From: Candidatus Eremiobacteraceae bacterium
GTDB taxonomy: Bacteria > Vulcanimicrobiota > Vulcanimicrobiia > Eremiobacterales > Eremiobacteraceae
DNA length: 33,417 nucleotides
Assembly (NCBI GenBank): GCA_035314825.1
Contig: DATFYX010000086.1
Coordinates: 1 to 33,417 of the forward strand
Direction of reading: 5' to 3'
The notes beneath the pieces were generated by a model. It had not been told where the DNA came from. It made no database searches and saw nothing but the letters and a program-made list of their open reading frames with translations. Made by a program: the position numbers and the translations under genes. The first letter of the stretch is position 1; each line of letters starts with the position of its first letter. Below, in pieces: positions 32,633 to 33,417 of this stretch.

Positions 32633-33417
32633 TGAGAGCGATGGTGACGGGCGCCGCCGGCTTCGTCGGCTCGCACTTCGTCGATCGACTGATCCAAGAG
32701 GGTTGGGATGTTGTCGGAGTGGACAACCTTCTCACCGGCGACCGCACCAATCTCGAACACGCGCGACGCAATAGCTCGTTTCAGTTCGTCGAAGGCGATG
32801 TCACTGCACCCGGCTTTGCAGACGGCGTGCTGGCACCGGCACGCCCCGATCTGATCGCGCATCTCGCCTCGCCGGCCAGCCCGGTGGACTACGCCGCCCA
32901 TCCGCTTGAGACGATGAACGCGAACTCAGCCGGCACCGATGCATGCGCGCGCGCCGCCATGCAGTGCAAGGCCCGGCTGCTGTTCGCATCCACCTCCGAG
33001 ACGTATGGCGATCCGCTCGAACATCCGCAGCGCGAGAGCTATTGGGGCAATGTCAATCCGATCGGCCCGCGCTCGCCGTATGACGAATCGAAGCGCTTTG
33101 GCGAGGCGCTCGTGATGGCGTACATCCGCTCGCGTGGACTGCGCGCGACGATCGTGCGCATCTTCAACACATACGGGCCGCGCATGCGCGCGCATGACGG
33201 GCGCGTGATCCCCGCGTTCGTGGATCAGGCGCTTCACGGCCAAGCGATGAGCATCTACGGAGATGGTTCTCAGACGCGGTCGTTCTGCTATGTCAGCGAT
33301 CTGGTCGACGGTCTGTTCAAAGCGGCGACGTCGGAGCGCGCGCTGGGCGAAGTGATAAACCTGGGAAATCCTCGCGAGTACACGGTGCTCGAGGTCGCGA
33401 AGCTTGTGAGCCGGCTG
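32632..33417 (+). CDS. uxs: UDP-glucuronate decarboxylase (UDP-xylose synthase), 3' end outside window
   Basis: An extended SDR that decarboxylates UDP-glucuronate to UDP-xylose. The 262 visible codons reach the window end in frame. Marks of this branch are VTGAAGFVGSHFVDRL, HLASPASPVDYAAHP, FASTSETYGDPLEHPQ followed by ESYWGNVNPIGPRSPYDESKRFGEAL, with the Y-x-x-x-K active-site pair in the last segment. The Y-W-G-N-V-N-P-I-G-P-R stretch is specific to UXS rather than the 4-epimerases or dehydratases. The C-terminal SQTRSFCYVSDLVDGL is also standard. It starts one base inside the ugd stop codon. Whether the UDP-xylose is used as such or epimerised to UDP-arabinose cannot be told from the window. 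Confidence 0.92.
   Translation, partial: MRAMVTGAAGFVGSHFVDRLIQEGWDVVGVDNLLTGDRTNLEHARRNSSFQFVEGDVTAPGFADGVLAPARPDLIAHLASPASPVDYAAHPLETMNANSAGTDACARAAMQCKARLLFASTSETYGDPLEHPQRESYWGNVNPIGPRSPYDESKRFGEALVMAYIRSRGLRATIVRIFNTYGPRMRAHDGRVIPAFVDQALHGQAMSIYGDGSQTRSFCYVSDLVDGLFKAATSERALGEVINLGNPREYTVLEVAKLVSRL

Noticed and set aside
1-33417. CRISPR arrays, tRNA/rRNA genes, insertion sequences, phage or toxin-antitoxin genes
   Set aside because: No regularly spaced repeats, no cloverleaf-like or rRNA-like sequence and no transposase, integrase or toxin motifs were seen on either strand.

Overview
The window is GC-rich, densely coding bacterial chromosome with no intergenic gap longer than about 150 bases. 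I see no rRNA, tRNA, CRISPR array, transposase or phage gene. Three things point to a diderm envelope: an LptD/OstA-like beta-barrel protein, two lipoprotein-type signal peptides and a MurJ flippase. Taken together with the lar cofactor genes, a DUF5069 protein and a phosphoesterase-family lipoprotein, this fits an uncultivated high-GC lineage such as Eremiobacterota or a relative. That placement is a guess from gene content, not a demonstrated assignment.

Region 1 (1-10075, all minus strand). Read in the direction of transcription it holds a secreted phosphoesterase lipoprotein, larB, larC, larE, a polysaccharide flippase, a class III aminotransferase and a P5C-dehydrogenase-type aldehyde dehydrogenase (rocA/pruA type). 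After these come a separate small lipoprotein gene and a second class III aminotransferase (GabT type) that is cut by the window edge. From larB to rocA the genes overlap or nearly touch, so they look like one transcript that makes the nickel-pincer cofactor and also handles amino-acid semialdehydes and nitrogen. No larA is present here.

Region 2 (10214-14163, plus strand). A fold-type-I aminotransferase of the aminoadipate/LysN kind is followed by the LptD/OstA-like protein, whose signal peptide lies upstream of any canonical start codon, and an extended-SDR epimerase/dehydratase. Region 3 (14105-17022, minus strand) holds murJ, rmlD and a DUF5069 gene. Two family-2 glycosyltransferases then face each other and overlap at their 3' ends (17130-18176 plus, 18115-18981 minus).

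Region 4 (19039 to the end, plus strand) is a glycan-assembly operon. It encodes three very large membrane proteins that look like divergent GT-C paralogues (1250, 761 and 868 residues), a four-helix small membrane protein, a GT2-GT4 fusion glycosyltransferase, a GT4 glycosyltransferase, UDP-glucose 6-dehydrogenase and UDP-glucuronate decarboxylase (partial). Most junctions overlap by 1-14 bases. The last two enzymes would supply UDP-glucuronate and UDP-xylose. My reading is that the operon builds and exports a pentose- or uronate-containing surface glycan, with lipid-linked donors used by the GT-C proteins on the outer face of the membrane.

The two most unusual signals are a 26-base palindromic repeat inserted in the same frame and orientation in two unrelated genes (the aminotransferase and larC), and the trio of GT-C-like giants that share an Asp-Trp pair at residues 37-39 and an FR-(D/E) motif near residue 350.
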